DNA of 64,000 nt from Moringa oleifera (Eukaryota; Streptophyta; Magnoliopsida; Brassicales; Moringaceae), in NCBI GenBank assembly GCA_021397835.1, contig JAJFZO010000396.1:186001-250000 (forward strand), given 5' to 3'. The stretch's first letter is position 1. Every line of letters begins with the position of its first letter. The notes beneath the pieces are model-generated. The model saw nothing but the letters and a program-made list of their open reading frames with translations. It ran no database searches and was not told the origin of the DNA. Positions 1 to 11,365 of this stretch are shown here, piece after piece. The position numbers were made by a program, and so were the translations under genes.

Positions 1-419
1 GTTGCATTGAGTCAAAGCAAATACAACAAGATTATAGAAAAGAGTTCATAACTTCTAACAATTGTGGTTTGATTCGAATTCAATTTTCCAATAAATATAA
101 GATTTATCCAAAATAATAAAGATAGAATTGCCTCAAAAATATGAATCAAACCCATCCTTAAAATCTTAACAATCTTAACTAGATCTATCAATTTCTCACT
201 CTCACATCCCTTATACAAAAGTTATACTAGGCTACCTTTTAAAGGCATTAAATTTGTTACTGAGTCAGTCAATCAACACATATAGCTAGTAGTCAATATT
301 GCTAATCATTGTTCATATAATTGACATCTTCCTTCACATTATTAGCTTATCAACTACAACTTGAATCAAAATGACAATACTAACAGAGAAAGAGAATGTT
401 GCTTTTTTGGGATCATACA
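1..419 (-). repeat. 3' LTR of decayed copia element (left copy, cut by window edge)
   Basis: This stretch aligns by eye with 4359-4790, about 4.37 kb to the right. Shared blocks include TTGCATTGA near the start, CAATTTCTCA, TTTTAAAGGCA, AGTAGTCAATA and GATCATAC at the end. The two copies are direct repeats flanking gag-pol remnants that read on the minus strand, so this is the 3' LTR of a minus-strand element. The LTR must extend left of the window, because the right copy is about 300 bp longer on that side. Divergence is heavy, with many indels, which points to an old insertion. Confidence 0.7.
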
Positions 420-3400
420 TAGTAGTCTTGTTTTTTACACTATGAACTAAAGTAACTGCAAATTAATCTTTTTAACCTATAATTCAATCTTGAATACCAA
501 TTCATTGATTAAGCTTAATACCTAACAAATATTAAACATTTATGTAGCTTCCTAAGAATTGTAGCTTCAGTAACCATCTCAAAAGGATTTTTTTTTTCTA
601 ATTTTACCTTTTCTTATTAAATGTCATCATTTTTAACCATTGACTGGGATGAGATAGTCATTATACCATCATCACAAAGTTCTGGAAAATTAACTCATTC
701 AATAACCTTACAACCATACTGCTTATTCAAAAACCAATATCATGGCCATATACTTAACTTATATGCTGGATAATGCTATCCCATATTGAAACTAAGATTT
801 TTAGGTTCCACACAATAAGCTTCATACAAAAAGACATAGCCAAACAAAGGCTTATCCCCTACATAATCAGAATCCACATGTCCATTCAAGCCATAATGCA
901 GTAATTGTTTCTTCTTATAAATCAGCTGTACTCATTATATTCTTGACATATCAAAGTAATCATTTTATTGCCAACTAATGCTCCTTCTTAAGGTTGGGCA
1001 TATATCTTCTAAGCACACTAATTGAATAAGCTAGACATGGTTTACAACAAATCATTACATAGATTAATAACCCCATTGAATTAGATTAAGGCACATTGGC
1101 CATCTCTGGCCTCTCATCTTCTACCGAACGACTGCTCATGATAACTTAAAGCATTGGAACATTCACATCCTTAGCTTGGTCCTTTAAGAACTTCTCTGAG
1201 AAATTAGATCTCTTATACCATCGCCTCGGTGACTACTTGAACTCATAAAAAGAACTTTTTAATAAGTAAACTCAATATTCTCTATTCTTGAGATGAAAAC
1301 ATATAGGCTTCCCAAATTATTTTTCAAGATTTTCATGGAGGAATAATATTTTAGCATTAATATGCTTTAGCTCTTAATTGTTAATTGCAACTATTATTAA
1401 CAACAATTTTTTGTTTTATGATGTTATAACAAGAGAGAGCAATTCGTTGTAGTTTGGTCAAGTAACATGAGTGAAGTCATTGACTACTAATTTAGCCTTG
1501 AATTTATTAGAACAAGTAGCACCATCACCCTATTTCACTTTGTAAATTCATTTGCACTACACTACTTTATGGTTGTTCGGTTTGTCAATTGGAACTCAAG
1601 TCTCATTAGTTGCAATGAATTCATCTCAACCCTTATAGCTTTACGCCAACTTGAAGTTAGACATTGCTTCTTTAAAGCTACCAAGTTATAGCCCTATAAA
1701 TGGCTTTGCAGATGCTTCTTCCTCTATTAAACCATAAAAAATTGTTTATCCTTTTATTAAACTTGAATATGATTCATCTAATTGGAACCATTTAGTAAAC
1801 CTTATGTTTCTCCTAATTCTATATATTGTCAATAAACAGCCACCTAAATGATTGGAGTCTTTCTATCAAACATTTGGCCACTAAGCACTATTGATGTTTG
1901 ATTTGGTTATATGGGGTATCTGCCCTCAAAACTCTAAAACATGAGATGTTAAGCTAGATGACTTTAGTTGTATCTGAGACTCATCTTAACACTAGTTTTC
2001 TCTGGTAATTGAAAATCTCTTCCTAAGTCATATGGCAAAGAACCTTCATAAAAAGTCACATCATAACTAACCATTATCTTAAAGCCCATTGGTTGTTAGA
2101 TACAAATTTGTAAAAATAAAATCCCTCTGGATTAGTAAGGATTTAACAGATAATGGACCTAGTTTATCAGCTCTTTAATGTGTGTATATGCAGTACAATA
2201 AAAGACCTTGAGATGCTTTAAATGAGGAGGTTTTTCACTCTATAACTCCTTTGAACTTCTAAGATTTATAGCCTTAGAGGGGTCTATATTCATAAGGTTT
2301 ACAATCACTACCATTGATTTCCTTAAAAGCATTTCATAGACTTAATGTTAAAAAGCATGCGTCTAACTTTTTCTACCATAATTCTACCCATTCTCTCTAT
2401 CATTCCATTTTTTTATGAAGATCTTCTCATTCACTTACATCTTAATGCACTTGTAGCTTTGTAGATATAGTCAAAGTGGAGTTATAAAACTCTAGCCCAT
2501 TGTTTATTCTTAAAGTTGTCAGCGTCCCTCTTGTATGGTTCTCCATAAGAGTCTTTCGATCCTTGAACTTAGTAAACAATCATCCTTGGCTTTGAGTAGA
2601 TAAACCCAAAACTTTATAGAATAATCATTTGTTAGATTAGACATTTAACACTAAGCTAAAAGCTGTAGCTAATATCATTGGCACAACTTTATTTCCTTAA
2701 CCTTTCAATCTAACGTTGTGATTCGAGGTGACTTAACCCTATCAGCCTTCGTCAAAGCAGGATGCTAAGTACTTGGCCAACATCATTCACAACAGAGAGA
2801 TAACACATGTTGGCACCATGAGTTACAACCTTCTTTGATCCCCAAAGATTATTGTGTACAAGATCAAATACTTATTATGATTTATGGATGGCATTAGTAT
2901 TAAAACTAATTAAGCATTACTTTCTTAAGAGATATCACTACTATAAACCTAGTTCAGTGATCTTATCATCGTATAACAAGCCTTGCTTGCTTAGTTCTTG
3001 CAAACCTCTTACATGTCTTACCCCGTCTATACAAAAGTTACACCATTAAGCCTAGCCCTTGAGGACTTTTAATTATCCATTTCTTAGTTTAAAAACATAT
3101 CCCTTAGCATCAAGGAATCTTAAGGAGATAAGATTTCTCCTTAACTCAAAAACATGTCTCTCTTCCTTTAAAACCTTTGTTGTGCCATCATGTAACTTAA
3201 AAGTCACCTAACCAACGCCTTTCCTTGTGTAGGTTGCATCATTTCCCATCAATGTCTTTAATCTTGTAGATTTATAGTAATGGAGGAAGAATCATTTTGT
3301 TACACATATATGATATGTGCATGAATAATTTAGTATCAATTCTTTTAAGTTCCTAGCCTTTGAAATAATTAAGACATTAATCTCTTTGAATTAGTCACTT

Positions 3401-4075
3401 ATAATAGTGGTCTATCCTTGTTTTGTTTGCTATCATTCTTGTTTCTTTATGCTTGACTTTTTGCAAAATCTTTTGATGTAGCCTACTTTCTTCTTTTTTT
3501 ATACCCCCTTTCAAGAACAAATTTCATTGCCATTATCTTTTTGTAGTTTTCTTTACCATATCTAAGGGCTAATTTTATGTTTGTATAGTTCACAAGGAAA
3601 GAATTCAGCAAGATTATGGCTTGCTTTACATCTTCAATCTTTTCTCCAATATTGTTAAGGATAATAACTAGGCGTTTAAACAAATCTAAATTCTTTTCTA
3701 AATCTTTTGCAAGATCCATCTCAAATCCAAATTACCTCTCCTTCTAGTATATTTTGTTAATAATGGATCCAGTCATGTAAAAGGACTAAACTCTATGTCA
3801 TACCTTAGTTGTCATATTGTTCTTATTTACTTGATGCAACACTTTGTCAATCATGCACAAGATGATGGTTTAGGCAAATTTGTAACATCTCAGCCTTTTC
3901 TTCCTTAGACATGCTTGCAGAAGCTTTTGTTACTTTTTATTGCACGTGAATGGCTCTTAAAATCTTTGTCCATGAATTAAAATCTCCTATTCCATCAAAA
4001 TTTTCAAGCTCAAACCTTGTCGATCGTTGCACAAAAAAATTCGAGATTATTACTTACCGAGACCAACTATGATAA
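420..4075 (-). pseudogene. Decayed Ty1/copia gag-pol (minus strand)
   Basis: Fragments of a copia polyprotein appear in the correct order from right to left, broken by many stops and frameshifts. Gag starts near 4030-3860 (reads F-D-G-I-G-D-F-N-S-W-T-K-I-L) and continues at 3719-3483, a 78-aa open piece. A GAG-pre-integrase stretch (GLQELSKQGLLYDDKITEL) lies near 2950-3030. The integrase start (L-x-L-V/Y-H/T-x-x-F/W-G-D/P) lies near 2790-2865 and further integrase near 2510-2600. The late RT/connection piece is near 1075-1250, and an RNase H piece (GYVDSDYVGDK) near 855-890. No long open frame survives, so it cannot encode a working polyprotein. Domain assignment rests on motif recognition only. 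Confidence 0.75.
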
Positions 4076-4077
4076 TG
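4058..4077 (-). other. Candidate primer-binding site of the copia element
   Basis: Read on the minus strand, these bases run ATTATCATAGTTGGTCTCGG. This resembles the tRNA-Met-type copia primer-binding consensus TGGTATCAGAGC followed by more pairing bases. It lies directly inside the right LTR, where a primer-binding site should be. The match is degenerate. Confidence 0.4.
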
Positions 4078-4790
4078 CTATTAGAACTGGGCAAAAAAAT
4101 ATTTCATTCAAACTTTTAGTTGTTGTCAAATTTTCTACAACCAAAATACTAAGTTGATTGTTGCATTGGAACCTCAGTTGCTCACTAACAAACAGTATAA
4201 CAAAGCTTCGTTTTTCAGAAAGAAAATAAAGACACAACAACAATCATAATGAAATTATAGCTCGAATAAATTCGTGCACATAAACAGATATAAGTATTAG
4301 CATGGTTTGATAATGTACCTATATCCACGTCAAGGATTCGATTAAGTGAAGCTCTTGCTTTGCATTGAATCAATGTAATAACATTAGTTTTTTAGGGAGA
4401 GATAGCTATGAGCTTTAATAGCTATTGTCTAAGCAAAATTCAACCACTTACCAATTATAAGATTTAACCAACACAATATAGCTAAAGAGAATCATTTCAC
4501 GAAGATGAATTAAACCCAAGCACAAACATTTAGTAATGTTCAACCATATCTCTCAATTTCTCATGCCCTCATAACTTTCACACAAAAGCTACAACAAGCT
4601 GCATTTTAAAGGCACTTAAGTTTGTTGTTGAGGTGGTGAGTTAATATGCATAGTTAGTAGTCAATACTGATAGTTTTCATTCATAAAATCAATACCCCCC
4701 TTCATATTGTTAGTTTATCACCACAACTTAGATAAAATGATAATATCAATAAAGAAAGATATTGTCATTTTGCTAGGATCATACTTCCCA
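4076..4790 (-). repeat. 5' LTR of decayed copia element (right copy)
   Basis: This is the partner of the LTR at the window start. Its inner border is set by the candidate primer-binding site and a TG/CA end near 4076. Its outer border is where similarity to the left copy stops, after GATCATAC. The length of about 710 bp is approximate, because the left copy is incomplete in the window and no target-site duplication can be checked. Confidence 0.6.
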
Positions 4791-6375
4791 CGATGATCTT
4801 CTACTATAATCATCATTGAAGAGAATGAAGTACTTACTTGATCAAGTGATGAAGCGTATTAAACTATAGGCATCTATATGGACTAGCTCTCTATTAGCTT
4901 TTCAGTTCTCCAAGCCTTTTTTTTTTTTTATGAGAATAATTGTCAAAGTTGTTTACCAAGTAGACAGCCTTTCCAAATATTGTTGATCTCTTTTATTGTC
5001 AGTAAATCTCTCATGATGTTTTCCTATATTAAAGGATCTTCAAGTCACAGAAGTTAAAATGCCTAAATCTTTTATCTCATTACCAAAATCTTTAGCAATT
5101 CATGCCATGATTGGTTAGTAAAGGTCTTGGAAAAGTTCAATTTACAAAATATTTAGGAAATAATAATAAAAATGCATGAATGCTTTCTTGTCATCGGCTA
5201 TAGAGAAGCATATTATATGGTAGCAGTAAGAAATTCTTTGGCTCTAAATCAAGGTATTTAGGAAGAAAAGGCTATTCCAACTTGATACCGCTAAGAATTC
5301 CTTACCATCGCATGGTAAAAGCTTCATCTCTAAAGTATTTTTCCTTTCATCCAATTTTGCGATTATAGTTATATTGCTTAGATACCTTCATTAGATTGGG
5401 AAACATATATTTTCTTTACTCTTGTAATTTTGAGATTTGTCTTTTTTGTTATATATTGAACAAGAATTTTTCTCATACTGTGATGAGTATTCTTTCTCTA
5501 TTATTTATGTCACAGTCAATAAATTCTTAATTAGCTATATTAAAACTAGCAAAACTTATTTATCGTATTTTCCCTCTCCCTGTACTAATAAAAATAGCAT
5601 CTGTATCAATTGCTATAACAAATTCATTATTCTTAATTTTTACTTTAGTTTTTTATTTTATCAAGACTATAAAATTACTACTTATGCAATTAATTAATAT
5701 TTTTTATTATTATAAATATTTGTTTTTACGAAAGCTTATTTGATCATTAATTATCTTTTTAATTCTTAAATAATAATTCTTTTGAAGGGATTAATATTAG
5801 ATGATATGTACTTTTTTACCGCCTTCCACAGCATATCCAATGTTTCTTTGGTAGACATTGCTCTCTTAAACCACAGGAGGGAATCGCTTTTTTCATATAT
5901 TTTCTTTTCCATGGATAATAATGCTCTCTTCAACAACTTTCTATAAATTTTAAAAGAGAAAATATCTCTTCATTTTAATGGATCAATAATCATACTTTTT
6001 CCTGTGAAAGTTAGAAAAAAATAGAAATTAAAAATATCAAAATCAACAATTGATAATTGGAATTTTAAATTTGATTTATTGAAAAGATTATATATACTGA
6101 ACTTAGCATTAATTGATATAGCTGATATTATGGAATTAATTTGAATTTAGGTGATAAATATGGATCTGTGTAATTAATGACAACTGAGTCAATTAAGGTT
6201 TAGGCAAATCAGAAAACCAGCATTATGAGAAGTTTGATATTGGTGCTCCAAATCGTTTTTAACAAATAACATACAAAAATATGTTCATATCATTTTAGGT
6301 TTTTTTAAACATTTCTTCATTTAAACTTCTAAAACTGGTTCTGTTTCTGGAAAATTATTCGTCTGTGAATTTCAG
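4791..6375. other. AT-rich spacer upstream of the fatty alcohol oxidase exon
   Basis: No coding sequence is supported here. I looked for the 5' exons of the downstream oxidase, which in family members encode about 130 residues with a hydrophobic segment before the V-N-x-x-x-N-x-x-W-K/E-A-I/L-G-Y junction. I did not find them on the plus strand. The 86-aa open frame at 5437-5697 is low-complexity AT-rich sequence and is not accepted as a gene. The stretch ends in a good splice acceptor (TGTGAATTTCAG, AG at 6374-6375). Confidence 0.5.
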
Positions 6376-8238
6376 GTAAACCAGGAGGAGAACTTATTGT
6401 GGAAGGCAATAGGATACAGTGGACCTGATCCAGAGTTCCAGACACAGACATTGGCATCAAAGTCATCCCAAAAAAAGGGTAATGAGGGACTAGCAAATGA
6501 AGAACAAAGACACAGACAATGTGGTGTGGACAAAGAAGACCTTTATGGGCCTCTTTATGCTGGCCTCATCAATCTCATACACCCACGAGACATAGTTGCA
6601 GACAAGTTGAGGCGATTTGGATTCTCTGTCTCTATTCCTCGTAAGCAAATGGATTCACCGGACTTAGCCCATCCTTCTTTGATTGTTCGATGTGACGCAG
6701 TTGTAGTTGGCTCTGGATCCGGTGGTAGTGTGGTTGCTGGTGTTCTTGCCAACGCTGGTTACAAGGTGCTTGTACTAGAGAAAGGAACCTATGAAGCTAG
6801 AAGCAATCTGCCGCTTCTTGAAGGACCTTCCATGGACAAAATGTATTTATCTGGCGGCTTGTTAACAACTGATGATGTTGGCATCCTATTGCTTGCAGGA
6901 TCCACTGTTGGTGGAGGCTCCACGATCAACTGGTCAGCTTCCATTCAAACCCCACATCATGTGATTAACGAGTGGTGTGATCAATATGAACTGGAGTTCT
7001 TTAAGAGCGACTTGTACAAAGAAGCCCTGGATGTAGTCTGCAAAAAGATGGGTGTGCAATCTGAAATTGACGAAGAAGGATTCAACAATGCAGTTTTAAG
7101 AAAAGGATGCGAAGCATTGGGGTATCCCGTCAACAATATTCCTAGAAATTCACCACCGGATCACTATTGTGGCTGGTGTTGCTTTGGCTGCAAGGATGGA
7201 AGGAAAAAGGGCACCTCGGAGACATGGCTATTGGACGTCGTGAACTCCGGCAACGGTGCAATCCTTCCTGGGTGTGAAGCCATAAAGGTTTTACACAGGA
7301 CTAGCAAAGGTTACAGAGAACAGAAAATAGCAACTGGGGTTGCTTTTGAATTTGAATCAAAAGGAGCAAAGGACATCTTTCATGTGGAGTCTAAGGTGAC
7401 TATAGTTGCCTGTGGTGCTCTGAGCAGTCCCGATTTGTTGAAAAGAAGTGGACTGAAGAATGCTAACATTGGGAAGAACCTACATCTCCATCCAGTGACC
7501 ATGGCATGGGGCTACTTTCCAAAATCAACTTTGCATGATGAGCGCACAGGAGGAGAGAAGAAAAGTTACAAAGGAGGGATAATGACAGCAATGTCTACTG
7601 TGGTTGCTGACTTTGACAAGTCTGGATATGGAGCTGTGATACAGACACCTGCACTGCACCCCGGCATGTTCTCAGGACTGATGCCATGGATTTCTGGGGC
7701 AGATATCAAGAGGAGAATGTGCAAATTCTCTAAGATTGCTCATATATTTGCATTAGCGAGGGATAAAGGATCGGGAACAGTGAGATCACCACACTCAATT
7801 AGTTATCAAATGGAAGCAACGGACGAAATGAATCTACAAAAAGGGCTAGAGAAGATACTAAGGATACTGGCGGCTGCTGGAGCGGAAGAAATCGGAACAC
7901 ATCATTGTAAAGGGAAGACATTGAATTTGAAGGAAGCAAGCCCAGATAAGTTTGAGAGGTTTGTGAAAGAGGAGAGTTCAAGGGCATTAAGGGATCTTTC
8001 AACACCGATCAGTTCAGCGCATCAGATGGGAAGCTGCCGGATGGGTGTCGACCCAAAAGAATCGGTGGTGAATCAAATAGGGGAAACATGGGAGATGGAA
8101 GGACTGTTCGTTGCGGATAGTAGTGTGTTTCCATCAGCTTTAGGTGTGAACCCTATGGTCACTGTTCAGGCTGTTGCTTACTGCATTGCGCAATCTATTC
8201 TCCAAGTTCTTAGGAGGAAGGGACGTGGATCACTTTGA
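6376..8238 (+). CDS. FAO: Long-chain fatty alcohol oxidase, GMC family (terminal exon, 5' exons not seen)
   Basis: This is a single 620-codon exon opening after the acceptor TTTCAG at 6371-6375 and ending at TGA. Long-chain alcohol oxidases are FAD-dependent GMC oxidoreductases that oxidise fatty alcohols to aldehydes using oxygen; plant members are membrane-associated and linked to wax and fatty alcohol turnover. Visible signatures: the junction stretch W-K-A-I-G-Y; the nucleotide-binding motif VVVGSGSGG near exon residue 107; GSTVGGGSTINWS near residue 175; a cysteine-rich W-C-C-F-G-C segment near 270; and the C-terminal SSAHQMGSCRMG and GVNPMVTVQA, which carry the expected His and Asn active-site residues. 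Family members have about 740-760 residues, so about 130 N-terminal residues are missing. They may lie beyond the window, past the copia remnant, or be lost. The reading frame is intact with no decay, so I favour a functional gene over a pseudogene, without certainty. The exact paralogue is not assigned. Confidence 0.9.
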   Translation, partial: VNQEENLLWKAIGYSGPDPEFQTQTLASKSSQKKGNEGLANEEQRHRQCGVDKEDLYGPLYAGLINLIHPRDIVADKLRRFGFSVSIPRKQMDSPDLAHPSLIVRCDAVVVGSGSGGSVVAGVLANAGYKVLVLEKGTYEARSNLPLLEGPSMDKMYLSGGLLTTDDVGILLLAGSTVGGGSTINWSASIQTPHHVINEWCDQYELEFFKSDLYKEALDVVCKKMGVQSEIDEEGFNNAVLRKGCEALGYPVNNIPRNSPPDHYCGWCCFGCKDGRKKGTSETWLLDVVNSGNGAILPGCEAIKVLHRTSKGYREQKIATGVAFEFESKGAKDIFHVESKVTIVACGALSSPDLLKRSGLKNANIGKNLHLHPVTMAWGYFPKSTLHDERTGGEKKSYKGGIMTAMSTVVADFDKSGYGAVIQTPALHPGMFSGLMPWISGADIKRRMCKFSKIAHIFALARDKGSGTVRSPHSISYQMEATDEMNLQKGLEKILRILAAAGAEEIGTHHCKGKTLNLKEASPDKFERFVKEESSRALRDLSTPISSAHQMGSCRMGVDPKESVVNQIGETWEMEGLFVADSSVFPSALGVNPMVTVQAVAYCIAQSILQVLRRKGRGSL

Positions 8239-9584
8239 TGACATTTCAACACATGAAGAACTGTAAGTCTTTCCCCATTTAGTTCCTGTTGAGTTGTTGC
8301 ACCAATTAAAATAGTTAAATATGCAAGCAGCTACCATTGTTGCTTTATGTATTCAGAACTATGATGATTACAAGACTAGACTCTTTAGATGTTTATATTT
8401 TTTGAGTTATTTCCCAAAAAATTAGCATAGATATCTATGTCATATGGATTCACCAATCTTCTATCAAACATAAGTGACAAATATTTTTTTATATCAATGC
8501 AACTACATGAATATGCATGTCAGAGTCTCCACTAGATATAAAGTATTTCAAAATATTTAAAAATTAAAAAATATGAAATTAATTTTTTTTATAAATTATT
8601 ATAGATATAAATATTAAATAATAATTTGTTTTATATCTTATATGGAAAATAGATGACTAGCTTTTGAATTTTTTTAGTTTCTTAATTTATTTTTTAAAAA
8701 ATTTAAAATACTATTTTATTAAAAATAATTATTTTTTATATAATATTCTTTATTTTTAAATTGATAAATTTATTTTTTTTTTAAAAAAAAGGGAATCAAC
8801 TACTACAAAGCCTTTGAATCTTGAAAAAATATAATGAAAGGATCTTGTTTTCTTGAGGGAATAAAAGAAGAATCAAACTAATGCATTTTAAGGAGAGAAA
8901 TGTTTTCTTACCCCATTTCTTCAAAACAAGATAATTTCATTTAAAAATTCATTAGAGGACTATTGTATAAACCCATCATTATTTTGAAGTTCAATTTATG
9001 CAGGAAACATGAGCACATAATGCAGGAGTAATGGTAATAAAAAAAAAAAAACTCATTACAACAACTAAATAGATACCAAGAAAGCAAGAAAGAACGAAAC
9101 TTGCAATTCAAAAAGGTAGAATTATGATTATTCAAAAAGGTGGCACAACCTATACCTACTTGTCACAACCAGAAAAAGCCACAACATGAGAAAATATTAG
9201 AAGTCATTACCAATCTTTTAGATATGATTGATCACTATCCTAAAGCAAGGTTAATCAGTAAAGAAAGTTGAGATTCTGGGTTCGGGAGTTCATTACACTT
9301 GGAGAAGTATTAGCACCCCCAAAACGCTTAAAAGTTATTATTGTTTTGAGTTTTTTTTTAAAAAAAATTAATTTTAGGAGTATTTTTGTTAAAGTACTTG
9401 AAACTTTGTACTTACTCCATCCTGATGTATTAAAAACATTTTTGAGGGAGAAAATTGCACTTGCTCACTTCTTTTCTTTTCTAAACTAAAGGTTTTAAAA
9501 TCATATGTATACTATTTTTTATTATAAAAAGTAATTTTTTAAAGGAAGAATTCTAATGTAAACTAAAATATTCTATTTTCCTAT
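8239..9584. other. 3' flank of the oxidase and AT-rich spacer
   Basis: The first 200 bp are probably the 3' untranslated region of the oxidase. From 8560 to 8810 the sequence is almost pure A/T, with homopolymer runs. No gene is supported. A GC-richer block at about 9268-9330 (contains GGGTTCGGGAGTTCATTACA and TTAGCACC) resembles a block at 17440-17500 and looks like a dispersed plant repeat rather than a coding exon. Confidence 0.5.
9582..9584. repeat. Left TSD (TAT) of CACTA element 1
   Basis: TAT immediately before the CACTA terminus is matched by TAT at 12481-12483 right after the other terminus. A 3-bp duplication is the hallmark of CACTA insertion. Confidence 0.85.
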
Positions 9585-9602
9585 CACTACTACAAATAAA
9601 AG

Positions 9603-9935
9603 CTTTAATGACAGTTAAAAATGGTTTTTAATGACAGTTGTAAAAGTGTCATCTTTGTTCATGTCATTAAAGGGGAGAGTTTTTAATGACAGTTCTTGAA
9701 CTGTCATTAAAGGGGGTGCTTTTGATGACAGTTCAAATAAAACTGTCATTAAAGGGGGGTACCCTTCAACGACAGTTCAAACAGAACTGTCGTTAAAGGG
9801 GGGGTACCCTTCAACGACAGTTCAAACAAAACTGTCGTTAAAGGGTACCCCCCTTTAATGACAGTTTCGTTGGAACTGTCATTAAAGAGGGTACCCTTTA
9901 ACGACAGTTCTGTTGGAACTGTCGTTAAAAGGGGA
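9603..9935. repeat. Left subterminal palindrome array of CACTA element 1
   Basis: At least six consecutive modules of about 32-35 bp occur, each an inverted repeat: (T/C)AA(C/T)GACAGTTC, a short loop, then GAACTGTC(G/A)TTAAAG. They are spaced about 43 bp apart, with G-run linkers such as GGGGGGGTACCC. The arms differ between modules by paired C/T and G/A changes that keep both arms complementary. In CACTA elements subterminal repeats bind the TnpA-like protein, so that role is inferred here. Confidence 0.85.
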
Positions 9936-10559
9936 TACCCATTAAAGGTATTTTTTGTATTTATTTCAAAATAAATAAAATTCAAATTATCCAAAACCTA
10001 TTTTCACATCATCCATATACATCAATACAATTCTTCACAATATATATGCAACCAAAATTTTTATGTTATACACTTCAATACCATGCTAACAGAGATCGTC
10101 ATTACTTCTTTCATATCTGAAAACACTCAAAATAGAATTTTTCTTCTTATTTCTCCTATATTGATTTCCATGACTTAGAACAAACAGCTCGACGGTTTTA
10201 ATTGTGGCTGGAATCAAAAGACAAACTCATGAGATGTTTGGATGATCATCACCATATGATCATAATGTTTGCAATCTGCTACTGAGTGAGAGATGCACAT
10301 GCTTATGGTACCAAAATTTGATTTCTACATGATGACTGTCTTACCATTTGATAACATTCTTCAAATCTTGGTATTTGGTCATTGAAAACTAACATAGATG
10401 AAAGCATGATTGAAAGTTTACACAACAAGGACCACTCCTCCGTCTGCCAAAAGTGGCAGCATTAAAATTTGCTCTCTATATCCTATGGCTCTAGGTAATC
10501 TCTTAAGGTATAAACCAGATTTATACCGACCTACAAAGCATAAGAATATCTGGATGATA

Positions 10560-10900
10560 TACTTGACGCTACCAGCAGCTACACCAGCTAGTTCTGGATT
10601 GACTGCAGAAAGGAGAATGGCCGGAGAAGAGTGGAGAAACGGCTGCCACCAGCTACCCCAGCTGGTTGTGGATGGACTGCAGATAGGAGACTCGCTGGAG
10701 AATGGCTGCTGTGTGGACAAAGACCAAAACAGAGAGTGCTGGAAACACTGCCAGCAGCTAATCCAGCTCGTTCTGGATTGACTGCAGAAAAGAGAATGGC
10801 CGGAGAAGAGTTGGGAAAAGGCTGCAACTAGCTACCCCAGCTAGTTGTGGGTGGACTGCAGACAGGAGAATCGCCAGAGAATGGAAGGCTGGCGGTGCAG
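10560..10900. repeat. Direct duplication of about 185 bp inside CACTA element 1
   Basis: Two copies of a block with CCAGCAGCTA, CCAGCT, TTCTGGATTGACTGCAGAAA, GAGAATGGCCGGAGAAGAG and GTGGACTGCAGA start near 10568 and 10750. Within each copy there is a further half-repeat (CTACCCCAGCTGGTTGTGG is a variant of CTACACCAGCTAGTTCTGG). The open frames here (10410-10831, both strands) are products of the repeat, not genes. Confidence 0.75.
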
Positions 10901-11011
10901 CTGCTTCTGGACAGTCTTGTGAAGAGGAGAATTCTGACCTTAGAGAGAAAAAATGTAGCGGGAGATTATGGCGGGCTCTAGAGGGCTCTGGAAAAAATTT
11001 AGAACCCCACT

Positions 11012-11270
11012 CTGGCCTTCAACGCCAGTTCTTACAGAACTGACGTTGAAGGTCAGCACACTAGCCTTCAACGCCAGTTCTTATAGAACTGGCATTGAAG
11101 GTTCTTGTCCTTCAACGCTGTTGAAGGCCAATGTACTGACCTTCAACGTCAATTCTGTAGAACTGGCGTTGAAGGCCAAAAACCTTCAACGCCAGTTCTT
11201 ACAGAGCTGACGTTGAAGGTCAGTACAGCATTGAAGGTTACTGGCCTTCAGTGCCAGTTCTGCCAATTCA
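11012..11270. repeat. Middle palindrome array of CACTA element 1
   Basis: Five or six modules follow the pattern CTTCAACGCCAGTTCT, a short loop, AGAACTG(A/G)CGTTGAAG. The core CAGTTC/GAACTG is the same as in the outer arrays, but the arms read TTCAACG/CGTTGAA instead of TTAACG/CGTTAA. One module is shortened to CTTCAACGCTGTTGAAGG at about 11110. Confidence 0.8.
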
Positions 11271-11365
11271 TTGAAGAGAGCCTCCCCTGACTCCTCCCCT
11301 GCAGACTCCACCATTTCCAAAAGCTGTAAATTCTCAGGAAAAACAGTAAATTTGGGGGTTTCTTG

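Noticed and set aside
5437..5697. 86-codon frame upstream of the oxidase as its first exon
   Set aside because: The translation is Tyr/Phe/Ile/Asn-rich low complexity and lacks the N-terminal features of fatty alcohol oxidases.
9283..9300. tRNA B-box-like GGGTTCGGGAGTT, possible tRNA or SINE promoter
   Set aside because: No A-box at the right distance and no cloverleaf. The match to GGTTCGANNCC is incomplete.
9603..9935. Regularly spaced palindromic repeats resembling a CRISPR array
   Set aside because: The repeats lie inside a plant CACTA element with clear TIRs and TSD. The spacers are short, similar linkers rather than unique sequences, and there is no cas gene. Subterminal transposon repeats explain them.
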